The notes beneath the pieces were generated by a model. That model was not told the DNA's origin, ran no database searches, and saw only the letters and a list, made by a program, of their open reading frames with translations. The position numbers and the translations under genes are program-made. A stretch of 64,000 nucleotides of DNA from Insulibacter thermoxylanivorax (GTDB lineage: Bacteria > Bacillota > Bacilli > Paenibacillales > DA-C8): the NCBI RefSeq assembly GCF_015472005.1, contig NZ_BMAQ01000031.1, forward strand, positions 1-64,000. The letters are read 5' to 3'. Positions 47,329-55,417 of this stretch are shown one piece after another; the first letter of the stretch is position 1; the number at the start of each line of letters is the position of its first letter.

Positions 47329-47779
47329 CTTCTAACTTCCTTATCGCTGCTCTTAGTTCTTCCAACTGCTTGTCCAATGCATGAATCTGTGCTTGCAGCG
47401 CAAGTCTTGTATCATCATTGCCGGTGATGGATTCGCTGGTCATCTGCAATTCTTCTCGTATCGATTCGATTTTCTCGGAGACATCGGTCATGATCGCCGT
47501 TAATTCATCCAGTTCGGCATGCAGATCATCGATTCTGGCATTGCTTTCTGAACGGATTTCTTCGATGTGCATAAGCAGCTTGGCTTCAATCTCCGCCTGC
47601 TGCGCTTGCATCTTATTAGCGGCCAGTTCATATCCGCCATAGGCCAATCCGCACCACACCGCGCATGTGAGCAGGGAGTAGAGGACGGTGCGCCGTTTGC
47701 TGCCAGCTTTGCGCCCTCTCATCTTCGTGACCCTGGATGAAGGTTGGTCTGTCCGAGGTGAATGAAGGAAGTTGTTCAT
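47309..47779 (-). CDS. Membrane-anchored coiled-coil protein
   Basis: A 156-aa protein with a basic N-terminus (KMRGRKAGSKRR), a membrane helix (TVLYSLLTCAVWCGLAYGGY) and a long heptad-rich coiled coil from about residue 55 to the end (EIEAKLLMHIEEIRSE, LHAELDELTAIMTDVSEKIE, LDKQLEELRAAIRKLEDA). It overlaps the glycosidase start by 20 nt. The glycosidase also has a coiled-coil segment after its anchor, so the two may pair; this is inference. Function unknown. Confidence 0.75.
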   Translation of the reverse strand: MNNFLHSPRTDQPSSRVTKMRGRKAGSKRRTVLYSLLTCAVWCGLAYGGYELAANKMQAQQAEIEAKLLMHIEEIRSESNARIDDLHAELDELTAIMTDVSEKIESIREELQMTSESITGNDDTRLALQAQIHALDKQLEELRAAIRKLEDAARVY

Positions 47780-48363
47780 TTGGCATCTTCTTTCTAGTTG
47801 TTCTAGTTGTCATTTTTGATATTCCGAGTCTATTAGTCGATTTAATAGATCTTCTACTTACAATATCTTAGACGACCGGCGGTTGCAAAAGTTGCACGCA
47901 TGGCGGTGCACAAAACATGTAAACACGGCGATTTCCTTAAAATAATCAAATCCGAATTTTGTCCTAAAAGTCGTATATAAGAATGGCAGAAAGAGTTTAT
48001 ATAAGCATTTTTATCGTAAAAGTCGTACAAAAAGCGGCAACTGGGAACCCTGAGGGTGGTTTTTGTCCGAAAAATAGGACAAAATCCGTAAAACCTGAGT
48101 TGATCCAAGTTGTTTATCCTAAAAATCGTACAAAACCGCCCATGCATCACGTCTGCTCCTGGGCCTCCAAGGTTTCGCTGCAAAAATACTTGTTGTCCAA
48201 ATAGACATCAAATCTCCATAATCCTCAATCCTGTTCCAGGGTTCATAATCAGCCTCTGCCCGGGCGTCAGCTCCATCCGTACCGCAGGCCGCAGCTGATC
48301 CTCCCCACACCGCCGGAATATGCTACATTAATAATGGACATCAAGCGGAAAGGATGAAGCACC
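47780..48363. other. Long intergenic region before the MATE gene
   Basis: About 580 nt between divergent genes. It has an imperfect palindrome near 47830 (TCTATTA...TAATAGA), the periodic array at 47957-48135, and a MATE promoter-like ATTAATAAT box near 48330. No small gene is convincing. Confidence 0.55.
47957..48135. repeat. Four 24-bp palindromic motifs at 52/52/51-bp spacing
   Basis: Motifs begin at 47957, 48009, 48061 and 48112. Consensus TTTTGTCC-N8-GGACAAAA; the copy at 48061-48084 is a perfect inverted repeat with 8-bp arms, the others keep TAAAARTCGTA in the centre and right arm. Regular spacing close to five DNA turns suggests protein binding sites on one face. Not long or identical enough for CRISPR. 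Confidence 0.75.
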
Positions 48364-49710
48364 ATCAAACAGCAGCAATTTACAGAAGGGAAAATCCTGC
48401 AGCCGCTGATCGCGTTCTCGGTACCGATGATGCTCGCGAACTTATTGCAAGTGTCTTATCAGTTCGTAGACAGCCTGTGGGTGAGCAACCTCCTAGGCGC
48501 GAATGCCCTTGGCGCAGTTTCTGTTTCGGGTACGGTGATTTTTACTGTTCTTTCTTTTATCTTGGGTTTCAACAACGCGGCGCTCACCATTCTCTCACAG
48601 CAGAAGGGAAAGCAGGACGAAAGCGGATTGAAGCGGTATTTGAATGCCTTCGTCGTCCTTATGTCCCTGCTTGCTCTCGCCCTCGGCGCCGTTGGCTTTG
48701 CTGCTTCAGAAGCGATTCTGGCCTGGATGGGTACGCCGCAAGCCCTTATGCCGGAGGCAGCGGTGTATTTGCAGATCAATTTCGCAGGCGTGTTGTTCGT
48801 ATTCGGCTATAACTTCATCAGCACGGTGCTGCGCGCCCTCGGGGACAGCCGCACACCGCTTCGTTTCGTCTTCGCAGCGGTGGTGCTGAATGCGGTGCTG
48901 GACCCGCTGTTTATATCCGGCTTTCATCTCGGCATCCAAGGCGCTGCCTATGCAACGGTTCTCTCTCAGAGCTTGGCCTTCATCTACGGGTTGATCGTGA
49001 TCCTGCGGGGGCGCTTGGCGCCCTTTACCGTGCCGCATCTGCCCAAGCTTTCCGAGATCAAATTGATCTTTCGCCTCGGCATTCCAGCGGGCCTGCAGAT
49101 GATGGTCATCTCCGCGGGATCGATGGCGATCATGAGCGTTGTCAACAGCTTCGGCGAGGGCGTGGTGGCAGGATACGGTGCGGCCCAGCGGCTCGACAGC
49201 ATCTTGATGATCCCCGCACAAGCCTTGGGCATGGCCGTGAACAGCATGGCCGGTCAGAATATCGGAGCCAAGCTGTGGCAGCGTGTGCATCAGATCGCCA
49301 AGTACGGCTTAATGCTGAATCTCGGCATCATGCTGTCGACAGCCGTGCTGCTCGTCTCCTTCGCAGACATAGGCATTCGCCTGTTCGTGGCAGAGGAGAC
49401 GGCCCTGCGATTCGGCTCAGATTATTTGCGGATTCTTGCTTTTTTGTATCCTTTTCTGGGCATTAACTTCGTGCTGAACGGGATCGTTCGCGCCTCCGGA
49501 GCGATGTTCCAGGTCTTAGTGCTGAATATCATCTCGTTCTGGGTGCTGCGCTATCCCTTGACGTACCTGTTGGCGAACCTCCTCGGGGAACGGGGGATCG
49601 GGTACGGAATCGGCATCAGCTTCGTCATCAGCAGCATGGTGGCTTTTGGGTATTATCGCTTTGGCAAGTGGAAGGAACGGGAGTTGTTTGCAGAAGAAAA
49701 AACACCATAA
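48364..49710 (+). CDS. MATE-family efflux transporter, apparent AUC start
   Basis: Cation-coupled exporter with 12 predicted helices; NLLGANALGAVSVSGTVIFT and NNAALTILSQQKGKQDESG are typical of the Bacillales MATE family. The first ATG in frame (48427) lies inside TM1. The frame upstream encodes IKQQQFTEGKILQPLIAFSV, which matches the usual MKQxxFTxGKIL start, but the first codon is ATC at 48364, with AAAGGA 9 nt upstream and a TGA just before. So either AUC is used, as in infC here, or ATG was lost or misread. About 448 aa. Confidence 0.88.
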   Translation: MKQQQFTEGKILQPLIAFSVPMMLANLLQVSYQFVDSLWVSNLLGANALGAVSVSGTVIFTVLSFILGFNNAALTILSQQKGKQDESGLKRYLNAFVVLMSLLALALGAVGFAASEAILAWMGTPQALMPEAAVYLQINFAGVLFVFGYNFISTVLRALGDSRTPLRFVFAAVVLNAVLDPLFISGFHLGIQGAAYATVLSQSLAFIYGLIVILRGRLAPFTVPHLPKLSEIKLIFRLGIPAGLQMMVISAGSMAIMSVVNSFGEGVVAGYGAAQRLDSILMIPAQALGMAVNSMAGQNIGAKLWQRVHQIAKYGLMLNLGIMLSTAVLLVSFADIGIRLFVAEETALRFGSDYLRILAFLYPFLGINFVLNGIVRASGAMFQVLVLNIISFWVLRYPLTYLLANLLGERGIGYGIGISFVISSMVAFGYYRFGKWKERELFAEEKTP

Positions 49711-49755
49711 AGCTTATGCATACGATAAAAATAACTGCGAATGTTCAGGTTTCAC

Positions 49756-49890
49756 ATGGCTGGACAGCACCGCACGGATATGATGCTGCGGCAGCTGCCC
49801 CTGCTCTTGATCGGCATCTCCGTCTATGCGGGAGCGATGTTCGCTGCTTATCATCTGGCTGCCAAACGCTTCGAGCGGGTCGATCTTTAA
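49756..49890 (+). CDS. Possible small single-span membrane protein
   Basis: A 44-aa frame: a short polar start, one hydrophobic segment (LPLLLIGISVYAGAMFAAYH) and a charged end (LAAKRFERVDL). An in-frame ATG also exists at 49741. The ribosome site is weak, so the call rests on the membrane-helix pattern and clean frame. It lies between the MATE and stress-protein genes. Confidence 0.4.
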   Translation: MAGQHRTDMMLRQLPLLLIGISVYAGAMFAAYHLAAKRFERVDL

Positions 49891-50120
49891 TCCTTGGAGA
49901 GAAAATCCGCTTCCTCGTATAATAAGGGCAAAGCACAAATGCGCGTTTCATCTCGTTGACAGGACTTGGCTTTGGTTGTAACCTAATATAAAATTATGAT
50001 TTCATAACGGGTTGGTCTTGGCGGGAATGTTCCATGCAAGATCCTGAACATCTCCCTTCCAACCTCGTATGCCAGCCAATGCCTGAACAGGAAAAAACGA
50101 TACCGAGGTGAACTGATAAA

Positions 50121-50780
50121 TTGAAACAAACCCGGATGGATGAGAGTATACTCGTTTGCGTGTATTACGGCCCCAACGGGGAGCGGCTCATCAAGCGCGG
50201 CGGCAAGATTGCAAAGCTGCTGCAGTGTCCCTTGACGATCCTTACGGTAGATCCGCAGCCGGAGAATGAATGGGACATTGAGAAGGTCCGCTATGTAGAC
50301 CGTTGGAAAGAACTTGCCAAGGAGTACGGCGGCGAGTTCATGATCAAATACAACGAGAAACGGCCGGTTGCCAAAGTGATTGGCGAAGTGGCCAAGCAGA
50401 AGAACGTAACCCAAGTCGTCATTGGTCAGACGGCCCACAGCCGTTGGGAAGAGATTACGAAGCGTTCTTTCATCAATATTCTGCTGAAGGAGATTCCCTT
50501 CGTTGACTTGCATATCGTATCGGTTCCTCGCGAGTTGAAGGAACAGGCAGGTCACTACGAACGGGGCATTCGCGCGTATCTTCGGCAAGAGGAAGAAGGA
50601 CTGCGTCTGTGCTTTGACCATACTGACGAAGAACAGGTATATGACGGGATCTTCTACAAAGAGGTGGGTACCGACTTCGACAACGGCATCTTCAAATTCA
50701 TGAAGGGCGGCCAGACGTTGGAAGTACAAGTGGTGGACGGCTGGGTGAAGAACTGGGAGCTGAACGGAAAGGATCACTAG
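50121..50780 (+). CDS. Universal-stress-protein-domain protein (KdpD-like)
   Basis: A 219-aa protein whose first ~145 residues form a USP/HUP fold like the one in sensor kinase KdpD: ESILVCVYYGPNGERLIKRGG, LTILTVDPQPEN, and VTQVVIGQTAHSRWEEITKRS (residues within 20-aa windows: VTQVVIGQTAHSRWEE). The last ~75 residues form a separate domain (IFYKEVGTDFDNGIFKFMKG). TTG start with GAGGTG upstream. No kinase domain follows, so it is a stand-alone form. Role unknown, possibly nucleotide or c-di-AMP binding. Confidence 0.75.
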   Translation: MKQTRMDESILVCVYYGPNGERLIKRGGKIAKLLQCPLTILTVDPQPENEWDIEKVRYVDRWKELAKEYGGEFMIKYNEKRPVAKVIGEVAKQKNVTQVVIGQTAHSRWEEITKRSFINILLKEIPFVDLHIVSVPRELKEQAGHYERGIRAYLRQEEEGLRLCFDHTDEEQVYDGIFYKEVGTDFDNGIFKFMKGGQTLEVQVVDGWVKNWELNGKDH

Positions 50781-51111
50781 CAATGGCTCCTTGTACGCCC
50801 AAATGCCGCACTAGTCCGTTTCACCAGATTTGATAAGTGGATAAGGCTTCATGTAACACACCATCGAGGCGCCCATGCTGGGCGTCCAATGAAAACGCCG
50901 ATCCTCAAGGACCGGCGTTTTTTTCATGTTATTCCTTCAAAGCTGTCTAACGGATCTTGCCAGATCTTGTGATAGAACTTGATAAATTCTTATAGAAAGG
51001 CGGTTCCTATTCTGGACTAAAAAACTTTCTTTTATTAAATTTAACAATTTATCCAATGTATCCTATAATGTGGTTATAGGAGGTAATTCGGAGATGGGGG
51101 GTGAATTTTGA
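50781..51111. other. Intergenic region with terminator and AT-rich promoter zone
   Basis: After the terminator at 50892-50925 an AT-rich stretch (51000-51070) precedes the frameshifted gene and includes TATAATG near 51063. No gene seen. Confidence 0.5.
50892..50925 (+). terminator. Intrinsic terminator after the stress protein gene
   Basis: AAAACGCCGATCCT-CA-AGGACCGGCGTT followed by TTTTTT. Confidence 0.88.
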
Positions 51112-51802
51112 TTGAGAACTAAGCGGATCAGCAAACGGTACTTTCTCTTGATGGGCGGTCTAATCATCGCAGGAATCATAGCTTTTGTTTTCGTACCGTC
51201 ATCCTTTGGAGCCAATCGGTATACGATCGAAACTGAATATCTCGGTTTTCATCCCTCCGCACCAAGTCGTTCCTCCTGATGATCGCGCCGTTGTGCATGG
51301 GGTGCAGATCTCGATATACCCTTTAGAAGAATTGGCTTTCGAATACGTGCTGGATACCCAAGAACTGATCCAACTGGATGGCGGATTACATGTGCGCAAG
51401 TTTACCTTCGATCTCTTATCGGATGCGGTGATTCAGGATCATCGGGGCGAGAGTTCCATAGAATGGATTGGAGCCAGGGTTGATTTGCAGGCTGACAGGG
51501 ATGAGCCTTATGATATTGAACATGACTTTAAGGATCATATCCAAATACTCGGTCCATCAGAGGAACCCTTGCCGTTATATGATTCCGTTCGAGCTGATCA
51601 GATTCACTCCTTTTCTAGATCGACGATTTTCGAAGATGTCTACAAGAGGTACGGCCGTCACTGGCAGCAGGCTAAAGTGGATTTGAGTTATGATGAGCAG
51701 CTTAGCAACCATATGATTGGCTTTATATTAAGTGCTGTTATATCGAATGCCCCTGGCAGTGAGCCGATGTATAAGCTGAAAGTTGAATACAATGTGGAGT
51801 AG
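51112..51802 (+). pseudogene. Secreted or membrane-anchored protein gene with single-base frameshift
   Basis: From a TTG at 51112 (GGGGGGTG 8 nt upstream) the frame encodes RTKRISKRYFLLMGGLIIAG and a membrane/signal segment, running to IETEYLGF before stopping at 51279. The next frame continues directly as IPPHQVVPPDDRAVVHGVQI and on to 51802 (~185 residues). Removing one T from the TTTT run at 51246-51249 joins both parts into one ~229-aa protein. The domain beyond the anchor has beta-rich polar sequence and is not recognised. Either a real +1 lesion or a homopolymer error. Confidence 0.7.
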
Positions 51803-51818
51803 ACATCTTGCATTTAAA

Positions 51819-51872
51819 GCAAGGGGCTGTCCAGCAAGTCAGCCATGAGTGACTGAGTGGACAGCCCCTAAA
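51819..51872. terminator. Long hairpin between convergent genes
   Basis: AGGGGCTGTCCA pairs perfectly with TGGACAGCCCCT; T-runs are weak on both sides. It separates the frameshifted plus-strand gene from the RDD gene. Confidence 0.6.
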
Positions 51873-51913
51873 ATTATGTATGCATCAGGTCATGCAATGC
51901 CCGCTGATCCTCT

Positions 51914-52342
51914 CTAGCGGCCACCATTATTCTCCGTCAACAAAGGATCATCCCAAACCACACACAAACCGGACAACCGATCATGCAGCGCTTGTTTCCT
52001 GGGGTGTACCGCAATCATGAACAGGCCGACGAACAAAATAAGAACAGATGAAACTTTGCCAATGACCTCTCGCAGCAGCACATCTTCCCAAGCAGGTTTG
52101 TCCGTAAGAGGATGCACCACCTTGATTCCCATAATCATTTTACCAATTGTCTGACCAAACAAAGAGGTGAGAAGAAAGAAATAAAGGGAAATCATCAATA
52201 CCAGACTCATCTGAGCTGTCAGACCAGAGGGATCAAGAACAGTATCGATCAGAATGACTTTCAGCGACCACAGGAAGGATATATCTAACAAGAAAGCCAG
52301 ACCCCTAACCACAAATCCGGCATACCGAACGGGCTCTCCCAT
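51914..52342 (-). CDS. RDD-family membrane protein
   Basis: A 142-aa protein with three membrane helices. The RDD pattern is visible: RYAGFVVRGLAFLLDISFLW (an Arg and an Asp flank helix 1), SLFGQTIGKMIMGIKVV, and RLSGLCVVWDD. RDD proteins are of varied or unknown function. It is the last gene of the SDP-like operon, 44 nt after sppA. As an integral protein downstream of a toxin gene set, it is a possible immunity or accessory factor, but that is inference only. Confidence 0.82.
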   Translation of the reverse strand: MGEPVRYAGFVVRGLAFLLDISFLWSLKVILIDTVLDPSGLTAQMSLVLMISLYFFLLTSLFGQTIGKMIMGIKVVHPLTDKPAWEDVLLREVIGKVSSVLILFVGLFMIAVHPRKQALHDRLSGLCVVWDDPLLTENNGGR

Positions 52343-52386
52343 GTAAGTATGAACCTCTCTTTCACATAAACACCTTTTATTCTGAA

Positions 52387-53308
52387 CTACCGCATCAAAT
52401 ACATGACTTTTGGCGGAGCCGCGATCAGTTCCTCGATGAGATTCGTCAAAGGTTGATCCAGCACAGGTTGAGCGTTTGTTATTCCATCTAATAACGATGT
52501 TTTCCTCGCATAACGAATCACTTTAATATCGGGTATCTTCAGTTCATTTTTCAAATAATCCACCGCATCTTCCAAACTTCCGAATTGATCGATCAGTCCG
52601 AGCGACTTCGCCTTTTTGCCTGAAAAGACACGACCATCGGCCAGGTTTAATACCTTCTCTTTGCTCATATTTCTTCCTTCCATGACCACCTGCACAAATT
52701 GCTCAAAACTATCTTCCACGATATCGCGATAAATCTCTTCGGCATGTTCCGTAAAATCAGACCATGGATCACTCAACACCTTGTTCTCTCCGCTGGTGAT
52801 ATGGATACTGCTGATTCCCAATTTCTCTCCCAATCCTTGATAGTTGGTAAAACTGATGATTACTCCAATGCTGCCGGTAACGGTAGAAGGGTTGGCGAAA
52901 ATCTCCTCTGCCGCTGACGCAATATAATAGCCTCCGGATGCCGCAATGGACCCCATGCTGGCTGCAATTTTCTTACCTGAATGTTTGATTTCGAGCAATT
53001 TACGATAGATGTTGTCGGAAGTTACTACGTCTCCGCCCCGGGCTGTCAATATACAGGACTACTCCTTTGACAAGGTCATCTTCAAGCGCAGCATTAAGTT
53101 GGGAGATGATTTGATCACCGAACGCGCCGGCAGCAATCTGTCCTTCTATCCGGATCTGGGCAATTTTATACGGACCCGCCCCTTCGATCCACTCTTCCTG
53201 CCAAATCAAAGCTCTTTTTTGATTATCGTGGATCATATGCAATAAGCCTGCTGTCATCAAGAAAACAAGTAACGTGCAGACGGCTATCGTAAGCTTCTTC
53301 ACATCCAT
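52387..53308 (-). pseudogene. sppA: Signal peptide peptidase SppA gene with single-base frameshift
   Basis: Two overlapping frames encode one SppA. 53308-53000 has the membrane anchor (KKLTIAVCTLLVFLMTAGLL) and IEGQIAAG, ending at GVVLYIDSPG. 53049-52387 continues with GGDVVTSDNIYRKLLEIKHS. Removing one G from the GGGG run at 53036-53039 restores DSPGGDVVTSDN. The catalytic Ser (SIAASGGYYIASAA) and Lys (ITSGENK) are kept. SppA degrades signal peptides in the membrane and protects from some antimicrobial peptides. Otherwise full length. Confidence 0.85.
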
Positions 53309-53321
53309 CCCACCAATATCC

Positions 53322-54284
53322 CTATCGAAATATGATTTTTCCGTCTAAGATCAAATCGTTCCGCTTTAAGAAAACCCCATCCACCAAGAGAGGAATCGGC
53401 GAACCAGTGAGCCCTTCATTCGATTCTTCTAATCCTTTCAGAGCATGTACATGCAGGTGCGGTTCGCTGCTAATACCAGAATTCCCAACATTCGCAATCC
53501 ATTGACCTTTTTTTACGGTGTCGCCCTCTTTGACCCGTATACTCCCCTCTCGCAAATGCAGTAACATAATATAAACATCTTCATGTGCAATGACCACCAT
53601 ATTAGCGATTTCGTCCTGATCCAGAGATAACACATCTTTAAGCTCGTCGCTCTTCCCATCAATGGTTTTGATCACTGTACCATCGACAGGACTGTATACA
53701 GGTTCACCGTATATTTCATATTCTTCGGGTTTCGATGGAGTCGAGATCGTTTTTTTGCGCATTCCCCACGCATTGAGCTTGACGATGTCGATCGCATAAG
53801 TTTGGTTAGGATAGGCATAGTGGTAATTAAGAGTCGTCGATGCGCCGCCATGGGATATGCTGTATACGCCGCCCCTTAGAGGAAATTCTATCTCAACCGC
53901 CGCCTCTGCAGGAGGTTGATGCCAATACACGCCTGGAATTCTCAGCAGCACAACCAAGGCATTAAGAAGTCCAATGATAAGTAACAACGATTGGCCTATG
54001 GATGCATATTTGACCGTATCCTTGCGAGACCATGGCATGCCTCGATGTTTCCAAGCTGAGCATCCAATGGCGATGAGTAATAACAATGCCAATCCAACAC
54101 GCAAATACTGACTGAGCTGCGCCCAATCCACAAACATCAGCATAGACATCGTCCATGCAAAGGTAACCGAACTTAAGAGAAGCCAGTTTTTCCAACTTTT
54201 CAGACGCAGAACCAACAGCAAGAGATTGAGCACAAGAGGGGCTGCGAACGCCTTAAAAACCAGCAACAGAACACTTCCTTCCAA
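53322..54284 (-). CDS. Membrane-anchored M23-family metallopeptidase
   Basis: A 320-aa protein with four N-terminal membrane helices (about 1-115: LVLNLLLLVLRL, SSVTFAWTMSMLMFV, VGLALLLLIAIG, SLLLIIGLLNALVVLL) and an external M23/LytM domain. Zinc-site candidates are HYAYPNQTYAIDIV (His and Asp) and HLHVHA (HxH), with PVYSPVDGTVIKTID between. M23 enzymes cut peptidoglycan or small peptides. TTG at 54284 is listed; TTG at 54266 has better spacing to AAGGAAG. In the operon 13 nt before sppA. Confidence 0.85.
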   Translation of the reverse strand: MEGSVLLLVFKAFAAPLVLNLLLLVLRLKSWKNWLLLSSVTFAWTMSMLMFVDWAQLSQYLRVGLALLLLIAIGCSAWKHRGMPWSRKDTVKYASIGQSLLLIIGLLNALVVLLRIPGVYWHQPPAEAAVEIEFPLRGGVYSISHGGASTTLNYHYAYPNQTYAIDIVKLNAWGMRKKTISTPSKPEEYEIYGEPVYSPVDGTVIKTIDGKSDELKDVLSLDQDEIANMVVIAHEDVYIMLLHLREGSIRVKEGDTVKKGQWIANVGNSGISSEPHLHVHALKGLEESNEGLTGSPIPLLVDGVFLKRNDLILDGKIIFR

Positions 54285-54293
54285 GGGTTCCGG

Positions 54294-55400
54294 TTATCCT
54301 TTCAGTTCCTGGGCAACCTGCGATCGATATGATGGGTCCGTGAAGAGCCGCTGAACAAAAAGACTTTGGTTTTTTTTCGTCCATTTTAGCCCGCCGGATG
54401 GGTCATGGATGAACAAAGCCAAAGAATACCGATTTCCCGTCCGATCCTTCACATACATCACATCATTGGAAATCGCGATGCTTGAGCCGCCCTTGTACAA
54501 TAATTGGACAAACGGCGAACCTTCTCTCACCTTGCGCCCCATCAAGTGCTCAAGCTGCTGACGGGCTTCCTCATCAAACCACTCCAATTGTTCCAGCCGT
54601 TCTAGCAGCTCGGCATAGAGGCGCGTTGTACATGCGGGCATGTTCCGTGATTCGATGAGCTGAAGCTCGCGATCGAAACTTGTGCGGTTGTTATAACGCT
54701 CGATGAATCGCTTGTGATCACCTTCTGAAAGTTTCTGGTGAACTTCCTTTGCCAGGGCTTGATATTCCTCAGCATCCATATCCGCCAGCCGCTGTCTCAC
54801 GGCTTGCAGCTTCATGTGTTCTTTGTCCATCAGGTAGGTGCCGACCAATCCGGCGGAAGAGATCGGGAAGATCGGATCGTGTTCTGAGCCGCAGATCTCA
54901 TCCACGGTGCGGTTAACCGCCTCCAAACCGAGGACATCCATGAGATATTCGGTGTTCGCATTAGAACTGTACTTGGTCATCCCCTCCGCCACTTCCTGCA
55001 AGGTCACAGATTTCCGCTGTTCCTGTTTGCCTTGATGGATTTCCCGTAACCAATTTTTGTGAGAGCCCCCGTCGCTGTGCGGGATGTAATACCGTTCCAG
55101 ATCCTCCAATGCGACCGTCTGGTCGGGGGAGATCCGGCCTGATCTTATTTGTCTGATGAACTCAACGGCGATCATAATTTTCATCACGCTGGCAAGAGGC
55201 ATCTTCTGTTCGGCTTAATATGAGATGATCGTTTGACCATTTTCGATATAACAGCAGGACACCTTGTCCGGATTTTTCTTAAGGTATTCCAGAAAATCAT
55301 CGTCATTATTCTTTGCCCTGCCTTTAACAACCGCTGCAACAATAGCCAAGAGCAACAGCACAAGCAAAGCGATTACCGCAGGTAGGATCCACTCCCCCAC
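54294..55400 (-). pseudogene. Membrane-anchored class A beta-lactamase-like serine hydrolase, in-frame stop
   Basis: The frame starts with GTG at 55400 (AGAGAGGG 9 nt upstream): a membrane helix (LPAVIALLVLLLLAIVAAVV), then NNDDDFLEYLKKNPDKVS and YIENGQTIISY. A TAA at 55215-55217 interrupts, and the same frame continues AEQKMPLASVMKIMIAVEF to 54294. The second part has the SxxK motif (SVMK), SSNANTEYL as SxN, and LLYKGGSS as the third motif. A single base change explains the break. It resembles D-Ala-D-Ala carboxypeptidase/beta-lactamase 2 folds. The downstream part may still be made from ATG 55202 but without its anchor. Confidence 0.8.
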
Positions 55401-55417
55401 GAGAAAACACCCTCTCT

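Noticed and set aside
47957-48135. CRISPR array
   Set aside because: Repeats are only 24 bp, differ from each other at several positions and number four; no cas gene in the window. Listed as palindromic motifs.
51112-51802. Programmed +1 frameshift
   Set aside because: The slip site is a plain T run without a slow codon or stimulatory structure, and two nearby genes also carry lesions; an indel or read error is simpler.
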